A DNA stretch of 6,402 bases from Euryarchaeota archaeon TMED132 (GTDB lineage Archaea; Thermoplasmatota; Poseidoniia; Poseidoniales; Poseidoniaceae). Shown here in pieces: positions 1 through 5,438 of the stretch. Made by a program: the position numbers and the translations under genes. The stretch lies in assembly GCA_002172355.2 (NCBI GenBank), contig NHGH02000010.1:41988-48389 (forward strand), in the 5' to 3' direction. Below the pieces are notes generated by a model. The model was not told the origin of the DNA, ran no database searches, and worked only from the letters and a program-made list of their open reading frames with translations. Numbering within the stretch: position 1 is the first letter of the stretch; the number at the start of each line of letters is the position of its first letter.

Positions 1-717
1 TTGACATTTGCTTGGGATTTAGACTGGACCACTGATTCAGATTCAGATGGTGACCAAAGAAACGACATTGACGCAACCACTCCTACAGTTCTAGTTCCAA
101 CAAATGAATCTGGTAAAATACTGGGTAGTTTAGTTATTTCAGATGGTACAGAAGCAAGTGTCAGCGAATCTTTTACCATAGAAATAACCTCTAGAACCTT
201 CGAAGTCAAATGGGTGACCGAAGAACTAACTTTCACTTGGGATGATTACCTTGAACAAGGCAGTCAATGGGAAGATAGCATCTCTCCAGGCGACCTAGGC
301 AGAGTCATGGAATATACTGCAACTCTACAATTGGAGCAGGAATTAGGGCCACAGGATAACTTTACCTTGACTCTTCTAATTGAAAATGACAATTATGAAA
401 AGACCGTACAAACAGAAGGCGGCAATATAACTGCTAATGAAACAGCCAAGGCTACTATGGACCGAGATGGCATCAATCCACTAGGAGAAGATGGCATTTT
501 CACCGCAGACTCCGAAGAGGCTTTGATGAACTTATTAGTTGGACAAGCCGGTTCAAGAACTGCTCAAGGAGTCTGGACATGGACAGTATTTGCACAACAA
601 GCTGACCCTGACCCACTTATTGATGGAATGATAGACCCAGATCCGGGTAATGATTGGGATTTAGAAGTAATTGTGATAGTTATGAGTCCAGTGTTAACCG
701 AGATTACTTTTGGATGA
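1..717 (+). CDS. C-terminal part of a secreted/cell-surface beta-rich protein (5' end outside window)
   Basis: The reading frame is open from the first base, so the TTG at position 1 is probably an internal Leu codon and the gene starts upstream. The 238 visible residues are acidic and rich in Thr, Asn and Asp, with alternating hydrophobic residues typical of extracellular beta-sandwich domains. Residues 12-24 form an Asp-rich run (DSDSDGDQRNDID) like a thrombospondin type 3/calcium-binding loop, preceded by a WDLDW segment as in PKD-like domains of archaeal surface proteins. A second Asp/Pro-rich stretch lies at about 202-219. No transmembrane helix or obvious sorting signal is visible at the C-terminus, which ends in a hydrophobic beta-like segment (VIVIVMSPVLTEITFG). 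This suggests that the protein is released, or anchored through its unseen N-terminal part. Surface location is inferred from composition; the specific function is unknown. Confidence 0.72.
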   Translation: MTFAWDLDWTTDSDSDGDQRNDIDATTPTVLVPTNESGKILGSLVISDGTEASVSESFTIEITSRTFEVKWVTEELTFTWDDYLEQGSQWEDSISPGDLGRVMEYTATLQLEQELGPQDNFTLTLLIENDNYEKTVQTEGGNITANETAKATMDRDGINPLGEDGIFTADSEEALMNLLVGQAGSRTAQGVWTWTVFAQQADPDPLIDGMIDPDPGNDWDLEVIVIVMSPVLTEITFG

Positions 718-757
718 TTAAGCGCCGATGCAAGGAGTAATTTAGCCGGACCTTTTG

Positions 758-763
758 GGAGGT
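758..763 (+). promoter_or_regulatory. Shine-Dalgarno site deciding the start of the next gene
   Basis: GGAGGT perfectly complements the usual archaeal 16S 3' end. It lies 9 nt before ATG 773 but directly abuts ATG 764, so it favours 773 as the start codon. Confidence 0.55.
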
Positions 764-772
764 ATGAAAGCC

Positions 773-1126
773 ATGGTAGATAGTGTTGAAATCAGCAGAG
801 TCAATATTCGAGATACAGTCTCATTTGACATATCGGTATGGATGAATAATCCAGATGATTGGGAGTTTAGGCCAAGTCTTTCAGTAAGCGGACAGAACTT
901 CATTATTTCAGATCTCAATAATGGCTCACAGATGGCAAGTATCGAACTCGATGATGAACAAATGGAAACAATTCAAAGAGATAGAGCCGCTGAGTTAAGA
1001 GTTAAATTTCAAGTCCAGGGAATGCATGGAAGGTTGAAGAAAATTCATCCGATAATCGCTGACGGTAAAGCCAAGAAATTGGCAACTGCAAACTGGAAAA
1101 CAACACAGCCTGTTCGTTTTGATTAA
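773..1126 (+). CDS. Small hypothetical protein, beta-rich, 117 aa
   Basis: I do not recognise this protein. ATG 773 is chosen because a perfect GGAGGT site ends 9 nt upstream; TTG 755 and ATG 764 are in-frame alternatives with no usable ribosome binding site. The sequence alternates polar and hydrophobic residues (VEISRVNIRDTVSFDISVW at the start), suggesting a beta-sheet fold. A central acidic helix-like part (about residues 65-82, with ELDDEQME) is followed by a basic C-terminal third (GRLKKIHPII, GKAKKLA). There is no signal peptide or membrane segment, so it is probably cytoplasmic. It lies 55 nt downstream of the surface-protein gene on the same strand and could be cotranscribed with it, but nothing links their functions. 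Reality as a gene rests on the good ribosome binding site, protein-like composition and absence of a better frame. Confidence 0.65.
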   Translation: MVDSVEISRVNIRDTVSFDISVWMNNPDDWEFRPSLSVSGQNFIISDLNNGSQMASIELDDEQMETIQRDRAAELRVKFQVQGMHGRLKKIHPIIADGKAKKLATANWKTTQPVRFD

Positions 1127-1194
1127 TCATAATCTGTGAATCCTTTGGGATTGCCACCATTTCTTTGATATGGGTTAACAGTGATTTTCTACAT

Positions 1195-1485
1195 ATGGTT
1201 CCTAGGAGAGTAGGCAAGGGTTCGCAAAAGCGGGCTAGGTTTGAAAGATTGAAGAAAGAAGTTGAAAATTTTGTTGGGGCAAACCCAGGTTGTTCTGCCC
1301 AATCGATAGTTGCTAATCTTGCCCATGATAAGTCCATGCGAAATCATGGTTTAACGCCACGAAAAATCGGCTTTTTCATTTCGAGGAATTTATCCAAGAC
1401 TTTGACTTGGTGGCAAGACCATAAAGCTGGAAGAAGAGTTTATGGAGAGATTGGCAACGTCCTGAAACCCAAGAAAACACGTTGA
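1195..1485 (+). CDS. Small basic protein, probable winged-helix DNA-binding protein, 96 aa
   Basis: The chosen start is ATG 1195 (MVPRRVGKG...). TTG 1165 is an in-frame alternative but adds only residues of poor quality. A weak TATA-like TTTGATAT lies about 25 nt before ATG 1195, compatible with a leaderless mRNA. The protein is strongly basic at both ends (RRVGKGSQKRARFERLKK; C-terminal KPKKTR). Its middle reads as a helix (about 11-29), a second helix after a PGCSAQSI turn (33-44), and a third helix beginning LTPRKIGFFISRNL (53-66), then a turn and a strand (WWQDHKAGRRVYGEI, 72-86). This layout fits a winged helix with residues 53-66 as recognition helix. The NPGCSAQSIV turn resembles the segment where such proteins start helix 2. 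A DNA-binding role is inferred from charge and predicted secondary structure, not from a recognised family. Confidence 0.68.
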   Translation: MVPRRVGKGSQKRARFERLKKEVENFVGANPGCSAQSIVANLAHDKSMRNHGLTPRKIGFFISRNLSKTLTWWQDHKAGRRVYGEIGNVLKPKKTR

Positions 1486-1537
1486 AATATTAATTTTAAG
1501 GGTTTCACTCATGTATTACCGATAATTAGCCACCTTC

Positions 1538-2203
1538 ATGACAGGTGAAATAGCGGCTTATTTTGACCTTGATGGTACATTGTTGGATGCCTCTAGTGAG
1601 AAGACGTTGACCGGCCATTTAGGGCTTAGAAGGCCTTGGAGAATACCATTAGGCGCTACTATGTGGACGCTAGGATTCATCGGAAATTTACTACGTGGGC
1701 GTTCTGTATATGATGCCGCAAGAAATCGCGGGCATTTCTGTTTAGCCTCATGGCAAGTATTGGAACAGTACTCTGAAATTTTAGCCTCACAGAAATTAAT
1801 CGATAAAGTTCCTAAGGAGGCATTAGATTGTATCGCCTGGCATAAAAAACAAGGTCATAGAGTGGTATTAGTCACAGCCACAATCGCTCCAATGGCAGAA
1901 GCGATGGGTGCTCAATTAGGTATGGATACTATCTATGGCTGTGGTCCAGAACTCAGAAATGGAATATTATCGGGCTCTGAAAAGGGTTGGAGCGTACCTA
2001 GAAGAAAAGGTAAAGTCCCAGTGGTAGAAAAAGATGCCAAAGACAACGCTCATGATTTATCACAATGTTATGGGTATGGAAATACCATGGCAGATACTTG
2101 GTTCATGAAGATAACAGGAAATCCGATCGCAGTAAATCCAAATAAGAAGATGAGGGACATGGCTGAAGAGAATGGTTGGCAATGTAAAACTTGGAAAGTT
2201 TGA
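1538..2203 (+). CDS. HAD-superfamily hydrolase, subclass IB (phosphoserine phosphatase-like)
   Basis: Cytoplasmic phosphatase-type enzyme using an aspartyl-phosphate intermediate and Mg2+. Motif I is DLDGT at residues 10-14 (nucleophile D10, acid/base D12). Motif II is VTAT at 112-115. The likely motif III lysine is K157 or K159 in RRKGK. Motif IV is YGNTMAD at 180-186, with D186 as metal ligand and Asn at the position that is often Asp or Ser. The ending GNPIAVNPNKKMRDMAEENGW-type tail (194-214) is characteristic of subclass IB proteins in the SerB/HAD-IB group, as is the 221-aa length. A helical cap lies between motifs I and II (about 20-95), with a hydrophobic stretch at 36-52 that may dock to a lipid or membrane. 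Substrate is not readable: phosphoserine, phospholipid or other phosphomonoester are all possible. No Shine-Dalgarno is seen before ATG 1538; a weak TGTATTAC lies about 24 nt upstream, fitting leaderless translation. Confidence 0.9.
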   Translation: MTGEIAAYFDLDGTLLDASSEKTLTGHLGLRRPWRIPLGATMWTLGFIGNLLRGRSVYDAARNRGHFCLASWQVLEQYSEILASQKLIDKVPKEALDCIAWHKKQGHRVVLVTATIAPMAEAMGAQLGMDTIYGCGPELRNGILSGSEKGWSVPRRKGKVPVVEKDAKDNAHDLSQCYGYGNTMADTWFMKITGNPIAVNPNKKMRDMAEENGWQCKTWKV

Positions 2204-2204
2204 A

Positions 2205-2214
2205 CATTAAATAC
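2205..2214 (+). promoter_or_regulatory. Candidate TATA box for a leaderless transcript
   Basis: The sequence CATTAAATAC is centred about 25 nt before ATG 2235 and starts immediately after the stop codon of the HAD hydrolase gene. With the usual archaeal TATA-to-start distance, transcription would begin at or very near the ATG. No Shine-Dalgarno precedes this ATG, which agrees. Confidence 0.4.
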
Positions 2215-2234
2215 TCTCGAATACCATCTCAAGC

Positions 2235-3113
2235 ATGGAAACCAAAGAATCGATGCCTCTTTCAAAGGGCGTTCAAAGCCAAAAGAAGAGTAATCTGATG
2301 AGAGAATTATCAGCAATCACGGCTTCTCATATCAGAGCATTTCAGTTTCTAGATGAGATTATGGAATCAGAAGTCGATAGAGTCATGCTTGATGACGACT
2401 CTATCGTTGTAGTTGGTCATTTAGCGACATATCGAATTAAGATTGATACACTACTACAGAGATTGAGAAATCCTATTGTATATGGGATTGGTTTTGATAC
2501 AATTACAGTTCATGCTAAAGGAAAATTGGATAGAGAGAAATACACTTTTGCCTGTATCCAAAGTATTTCAGATGTGAAGGTTCCATTCGCAGACAGCATA
2601 GCAGCGATGATATTTGGGCTACTTAATGACAATAATTTCTTTGACAACGAGAACGGAGAAACACTAAGAACAGCATTGGTGGAACTTTATGGACCAGACC
2701 CAAATAGCCCTATTGGCAATAAAATGAAAGAGTATTTCTCATCTAGATTTGCTGCTGATTATGATTCAAAAGGTCAAACAATATCCTTTAGAGGAACTCA
2801 TGGATTCAAGTGGAGAATAGGTTTTGGCAATCCATTAGCCCTTGGTTTTAGTCTTGAGTACAAGAAACCCAGGCAGAGGTTTTGGCGTGTTTTGACAAAG
2901 GATACTGCATCAGTTCTTGACGGCGACGCTGCGATATTTATGTTCATGAGTCGTATTTCTAGAAGCCCAGGAAATACTATTCCTGATTCGATGGATTGGA
3001 CAACATCCTTTGATTTATGTAAACTCATCTTACCACTAGTTGAAGAGTTCAGCCACATCGATGAAGACGAATTAGAAGCTCTATGTGACAAAATAGATAT
3101 GGCCCATTGGTGA
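2235..3113 (+). CDS. Hypothetical protein, 292 aa, no recognised family
   Basis: I do not recognise this protein with confidence. ATG 2235 is chosen because a TATA-like element lies about 25 nt upstream; M7 and M22 are in-frame alternatives. After a polar N-terminus (1-20) comes a helix (22-46). A beta segment follows (DDSIVVVGHLATYRIKID, 54-71, and NPIVYGIGFDTITVHAKGKL, 79-98), then YTFACIQSISDVKVPFADSIAAMIFGLLNDNNFF (103-136). The arrangement G..xxY.I...CI......P..D.xAA...LLND recalls a small domain seen in other archaeal hypothetical proteins, but this is a weak resemblance. A second beta-rich part (180-220) contains many aromatic and basic residues (FRGTHGFKWRIGFGNP, KKPRQRFWRVL). The end (260-292) is an acidic helix (EEFSHIDEDELEALCDKID). 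There is no signal peptide or membrane helix, so it is probably a cytoplasmic two-domain protein. Its stop is 4 bp from the 3' end of the convergent tRNA gene. Confidence 0.8.
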   Translation: METKESMPLSKGVQSQKKSNLMRELSAITASHIRAFQFLDEIMESEVDRVMLDDDSIVVVGHLATYRIKIDTLLQRLRNPIVYGIGFDTITVHAKGKLDREKYTFACIQSISDVKVPFADSIAAMIFGLLNDNNFFDNENGETLRTALVELYGPDPNSPIGNKMKEYFSSRFAADYDSKGQTISFRGTHGFKWRIGFGNPLALGFSLEYKKPRQRFWRVLTKDTASVLDGDAAIFMFMSRISRSPGNTIPDSMDWTTSFDLCKLILPLVEEFSHIDEDELEALCDKIDMAHW

Positions 3114-3117
3114 ACAT

Positions 3118-3194
3118 TGGCGGCCCCGCCGCGATTCGAACACGGGTTACTGGTTCCGCAAACCAGTGTGATATCCAAGCTACACTATGGGGCC
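3118..3194 (-). tRNA. tRNA-Arg, anticodon GCG, CCA encoded
   Basis: On the minus strand the full cloverleaf folds. The acceptor 5' strand is GGCCCCA and the 3' strand CGGGGCC. The D arm is GTGT...TCAC with GG in the loop. The anticodon arm is CTGGT-TTGCGGA-ACCAG, giving anticodon GCG, which reads the Arg codons CGC and CGU. The variable loop has 4 nt, and the T arm is CCGTG-TTCGAAT-CGCGG with the standard TTCGAAT loop. The discriminator is G73 (position 3121) and CCA is genomically encoded at 3120-3118. No intron is present. One oddity is an A7-C66 mismatch at the base of the acceptor stem; the other six acceptor pairs are Watson-Crick. A TATA-like TTATAT lies 26-31 nt upstream of G1. Confidence 0.95.
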
Positions 3195-3219
3195 TTGAAG
3201 CACTCCACTTATGCTTTGG

Positions 3220-3225
3220 ATATAA
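3220..3225 (-). promoter_or_regulatory. Candidate TATA box of the tRNA-Arg gene
   Basis: Read on the minus strand, TTATAT lies 26-31 nt upstream of the first tRNA base. That is the expected spacing for an archaeal TATA box with transcription starting at or a few bases before the mature 5' end. A second AT-rich element at 3241-3249 could instead serve, giving a leader of about 25 nt. Confidence 0.5.
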
Positions 3226-3238
3226 GCGCGACGGGTTT

Positions 3239-3249
3239 CGAAATATATT
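3239..3249 (+). promoter_or_regulatory. Candidate BRE/TATA element for the thioesterase operon
   Basis: CGAAA followed by TATATT resembles an archaeal BRE plus TATA box pointing right. A start about 25 nt downstream (near 3271) would give a leader of about 20 nt before ATG 3291. No Shine-Dalgarno is evident in that leader. The element faces away from the tRNA promoter in the same 96-bp gap. Confidence 0.4.
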
Positions 3250-3290
3250 CAAATGCAAGGTTTCATTGATACCCGCTAATTCGCACATAC

Positions 3291-3707
3291 ATGGCGGTAA
3301 ATCTTCAGCGACGTGTGGATTATCCAATGTTGGATAGCGCCAATATTGCTTATTTCCCGCGAATCTATGATTTAGCACACCGTTTCTTTGAGGAATGCTG
3401 GGAAGAAATGTGTGGGATTTCTTATCCAGAAATGATCAACGATAGGAAGATTGGCTTCCCCGTCGTTCATATCGAGACAGACTTCATTTCACCTTTGAAA
3501 TACGGAGATACTGTTCATGCAACAATTTGGATAGAAAAAATTGGTACGAAGTCCTGTTCTTGGGCTTATCGTTTTCATAATCAAAACAATGAGTTATTGT
3601 GGTCTTCTTCCCAAGTCACAGTATGCGTAGATATGGATACTATGGAATCTGTAAATATTCCTAATTGGTTATCAGAAGGGCTTGAAAAGCATATTCAGTT
3701 GGAGTGA
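3291..3707 (+). CDS. Hot-dog fold acyl-CoA thioesterase (4-hydroxybenzoyl-CoA thioesterase/YbgC-like)
   Basis: A single-domain 138-aa thioesterase of the 4HBT superfamily, expected to hydrolyse an acyl-CoA or related thioester in the cytoplasm as a tetramer. The N-terminal signature RRVDYPMLDSANIAYFPRIY (7-26) aligns with the 4HBT active-site segment in which the catalytic Asp is followed by PAGIVWYPNY; here the matching residue is D15. Asn18 replaces the usual Gly. The next helix (DLAHRFFEECWEEM, 27-40) is the long central hot-dog helix. The sheet follows with IGFPVVHIETDFISPLKYGD (54-73), VHATIWIEKIGTKSCSWAYRF (75-95) and LLWSSSQVTVCVDM (102-115). The length and motif order match the family. 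The physiological substrate cannot be read. The membrane protein gene begins 4 nt after the stop and is probably cotranscribed. Confidence 0.9.
   Translation: MAVNLQRRVDYPMLDSANIAYFPRIYDLAHRFFEECWEEMCGISYPEMINDRKIGFPVVHIETDFISPLKYGDTVHATIWIEKIGTKSCSWAYRFHNQNNELLWSSSQVTVCVDMDTMESVNIPNWLSEGLEKHIQLE
3701..3704 (+). promoter_or_regulatory. Shine-Dalgarno site inside the end of the thioesterase gene
   Basis: GGAG overlaps the last codon of the thioesterase gene and lies 7 nt before ATG 3712. This supports translation of the membrane protein from a shared transcript and rejects the upstream in-frame TTG at 3682. Confidence 0.5.
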
Positions 3708-3711
3708 TAAC

Positions 3712-4359
3712 ATGAGCGAAAAGCAGTTTGATTTTTCCATCCGCATGGATAAAGAGGATTCTGTACCTAAAGAGGAAGACTTTGACTTCGCAATAAAACC
3801 AGATACAAAAGGGCCAAAAACAGTTGCTGTATTGATGCTATTCGGTGGAATTTTACTTTTACTTTTAGCGTATGGCGACTTCCAGTTAAGTCAAAAAGAA
3901 GACCTAACGCAAGCAGAGATAGATATCGTACTTGAAACCCCAAATAGTGATATAGATACTGAAATTACAACTGAAGACTATCAAAAATTTCACGATTCAG
4001 CCAGACAAGGGTACTTGATTAGGGGCGCTGGATTAGCAATTTCTGGAGCATTGATTGTTCTTGGTTCGCCATATTTGTTTATGCTGAATAGGAAAGGAGC
4101 TTTGTTAGGTATTGAAGGGGCCGCTATAGGATTGGTAACCGGTGTTCTTGGCAGTGTCTTAATCAATAATTCTGCAGAACAATATCTTTCTGGAGCATTA
4201 CTTTTGACATATAGAATTCTGATGTATCTTTGTGGAGTTTGTATGCTGGTTTGTGGAGCATTGACATCATTACCATTACTTAATGCAAGGGCGAGGATGG
4301 CGTTAAACGGTGGCCATAAAGTGAAGTTAGCCACAAATCAAGACACTGAATCTGAATGA
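3712..4359 (+). CDS. Integral membrane protein with four predicted helices, function unknown
   Basis: A 215-aa protein starting at ATG 3712, set by the GGAG site 7 nt upstream. The N-terminal tail (1-36) is acidic, polar and probably cytoplasmic. It holds two copies of an FDFxI(R/K)xD motif at residues 6-13 (FDFSIRMD) and 24-31 (FDFAIKPD). Four hydrophobic segments follow: about 37-55, 103-125, 129-151 and 166-190. A long polar loop (56-102, acidic, rich in Asp, Glu and Thr) separates helices 1 and 2 and is probably extracytoplasmic. Helices 2-4 are Gly-rich, and the C-terminal tail is polar (ARARMALNGGHKVKLA). The topology is a prediction by eye. I recognise no transporter or enzyme motif. 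It is probably an operon partner of the thioesterase gene, and its stop lies 2 bp from the stop of the convergent pentapeptide gene. Confidence 0.8.
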   Translation: MSEKQFDFSIRMDKEDSVPKEEDFDFAIKPDTKGPKTVAVLMLFGGILLLLLAYGDFQLSQKEDLTQAEIDIVLETPNSDIDTEITTEDYQKFHDSARQGYLIRGAGLAISGALIVLGSPYLFMLNRKGALLGIEGAAIGLVTGVLGSVLINNSAEQYLSGALLLTYRILMYLCGVCMLVCGALTSLPLLNARARMALNGGHKVKLATNQDTESE

Positions 4360-4361
4360 TT

Positions 4362-4802
4362 TCATTCATCCTTAGGCTTCGGCCATTTTTTTGATAAAGT
4401 CTTCTTTAGGTCATCGTCAATTACCGCATTCCACCAATCACTTCCCTGCCAAATTGCGTACTTGCCCCTAATTCCTCTTAGGTCGGCTCCTTTGAATTTG
4501 CAATTATTGAAATTGGACAAATTCAATCTCGCTTTTTTTAAATTAGCCCCTCTAAAGTCAGCATTATCAAATGCCGATTTCATTAAGTCTACACCAACCA
4601 TCGAAGCCTTTCTAAAATCGCAATCTGAAAAATCACCTTCGGTTAAATCAGAACCATCTAGCACGGCTCTTTTGAAGTTAGAGCCGGAATGACGACCTTT
4701 ACGAAGCAGTGACTCAGCTCTATTTTGATAAGACCAATCAATAACTTGGCTCTTTTCACCGATATTATCCCTAGGGTCATCCCCACTCCCCGACATTACC
4801 AC
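4362..4802 (-). CDS. Pentapeptide-repeat protein
   Basis: A 146-aa protein containing 14 consecutive pentapeptides without interruption, residues 41-110. The central position is F or L in every unit except one Met (F43, L48, L53, F58, F63, M68, L73, F78, F83, L88, L93, F98, F103, L108), with Ala, Ser, Cys or Gly at the preceding i-2 position in most units. Such repeats form a right-handed quadrilateral beta-helix of about 3.5 coils. The N-terminus (1-40) is polar and the C-terminus (111-146) has a tryptophan-rich cap (IWQGSDWWNAVIDDDL) followed by a basic tail. The start is GTG 4802, 7 nt after a GAGGT site; ATG 4796 is an alternative that removes two residues. Family members include DNA-mimicking gyrase protectors such as MfpA/Qnr, but most have unknown roles, and none can be assigned here. 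It follows the winged-helix gene by 10 nt and is probably cotranscribed. Confidence 0.92.
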   Translation of the reverse strand: MVMSGSGDDPRDNIGEKSQVIDWSYQNRAESLLRKGRHSGSNFKRAVLDGSDLTEGDFSDCDFRKASMVGVDLMKSAFDNADFRGANLKKARLNLSNFNNCKFKGADLRGIRGKYAIWQGSDWWNAVIDDDLKKTLSKKWPKPKDE

Positions 4803-4809
4803 TTCAATG

Positions 4810-4814
4810 ACCTC
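4810..4814 (-). promoter_or_regulatory. Shine-Dalgarno site for the pentapeptide gene
   Basis: On the minus strand GAGGT overlaps the stop codon of the winged-helix gene and is 7 nt before GTG 4802. It is 13 nt before ATG 4796, so it favours the GTG start and supports coupled translation of the pair. Confidence 0.45.
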
Positions 4815-5328
4815 ACATATTCTCAGATTTTTCTTCCAAGTGCTTTCGACCTTCTTCGGTTAGTTCAGCATATCTATTTTTATCGCCATGTTTGCTGGGT
4901 ATTTTGAGAAAATTTCTTTCCTTAAGGCGATTGATGTATAGTGAAAGGTTCCCAGGGGGCTCAATGTTAGCATCTTCGAATAATGAATTAATTACTCTTG
5001 GTGGGCAATCATTTAGTTTTTCAATTTCGCTGAGGAAATGTAAGGCCCCAAGAACTTGCTCTGGTTTGCCGTCAAGGGCATAATTTTCCAGTAGTGAGCG
5101 AAAGTTCATACCTCTTTCAGTAGAGGTTGCATCGCCAGAATTTGCCTCTGCAGTATCTTTACTAAATTCAATAGTCTCTTGAATTCGTTCCAACATTGCA
5201 TCCCAGAGGCCTTCTTGCTTGAATCGAGTCAATCTCTCTTCAACTTCCAATCGACCTCCTTCGGCCTCGAAGTCAAAATCTCCAGTATGAATCGAAATTT
5301 TCGTTGTCTTGTCCATGCCATCCCTCAT
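4813..5328 (-). CDS. Winged-helix protein with a conserved-looking N-terminal beta domain
   Basis: A 171-aa protein counted from ATG 5328; ATG 5316 (MDKTTKISIHTGDF...) is an equally reasonable start. A TATA-like element about 25 nt before 5328 favours the longer form as a leaderless product. The N-terminal part (about 9-55) begins with two beta strands, KISIHTGDFDFEAEGG, then a helix rich in Glu and Arg. This resembles the small domain preceding helix-turn-helix regions in uncharacterised archaeal proteins, which I infer only from the pattern. A low-complexity linker follows (58-72). The C-terminal part (about 86-166) fits a winged helix: helices at 88-105, 109-119 and 127-138 (LSLYINRLKERNF as recognition helix), then the wing IPSKHGDKNRYAELTEEGRKHLEE. 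It is probably a DNA-binding regulator or adapter, with no known target. It is the first gene of the operon with the pentapeptide protein and is divergent from the PAC2 gene. Confidence 0.82.
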   Translation of the reverse strand: MRDGMDKTTKISIHTGDFDFEAEGGRLEVEERLTRFKQEGLWDAMLERIQETIEFSKDTAEANSGDATSTERGMNFRSLLENYALDGKPEQVLGALHFLSEIEKLNDCPPRVINSLFEDANIEPPGNLSLYINRLKERNFLKIPSKHGDKNRYAELTEEGRKHLEEKSENM

Positions 5329-5349
5329 ACTGATGCAAATATCCGGCCT

Positions 5350-5360
5350 AGATAATAGTT
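5350..5360 (-). promoter_or_regulatory. Candidate TATA element for the winged-helix/pentapeptide operon
   Basis: Read on the minus strand, AACTATTATC is centred about 26 nt upstream of ATG 5328. Transcription would then begin at or near that ATG, giving a leaderless mRNA. The match to a TATA box is moderate and no clear BRE is seen next to it. Confidence 0.3.
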
Positions 5361-5427
5361 TACAATTCGACTGGAAAAGCCATTGACAAATAGTAGGTCT
5401 TTTGATTGACCTTCATCACGCATGTTT

Positions 5428-5433
5428 GAGGGG
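5428..5433 (+). promoter_or_regulatory. Shine-Dalgarno site of the PAC2 gene
   Basis: GAGGGG lies 5 nt before ATG 5439. It indicates a transcript with a leader, unlike most first genes in this window. A possible TATA-like ACAAATAG near 5387-5394 would give a leader of roughly 25 nt; that element is weak. Confidence 0.45.
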
Positions 5434-5438
5434 ACTTA

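Noticed and set aside
728..745. Tiny ATG-started frame before the 773 gene, containing AAGGAG
   Set aside because: It has only five sense codons before a stop; the AAGGAG is too far from any start, and GGAGGT at 758 explains the real gene better.
1002..1337. Minus-strand open frame of 111 codons across the gap between the two small plus-strand genes
   Set aside because: It is antisense to two better-supported genes, its composition is not protein-like, and it has no ribosome binding site or family motif.
3049..3378. Open frames on both strands running through the tRNA gene
   Set aside because: They read through a clearly folded tRNA and into the thioesterase and orphan genes; they are chance frames.
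4473..4682. Periodic 15-nt pattern that could be taken for a DNA tandem repeat
   Set aside because: The periodicity comes from the pentapeptide codons; the nucleotide units are too diverged for a DNA-level repeat or CRISPR array.
4462..4692. Plus-strand frame with a regular Leu/Pro/Ser pattern
   Set aside because: The periodicity is the antisense image of the pentapeptide repeats on the minus strand.
5329..5438. Possible operator palindrome in the divergent gap between the winged-helix operon and the PAC2 gene
   Set aside because: I looked for an inverted repeat that the winged-helix protein might bind and found none longer than chance by eye.
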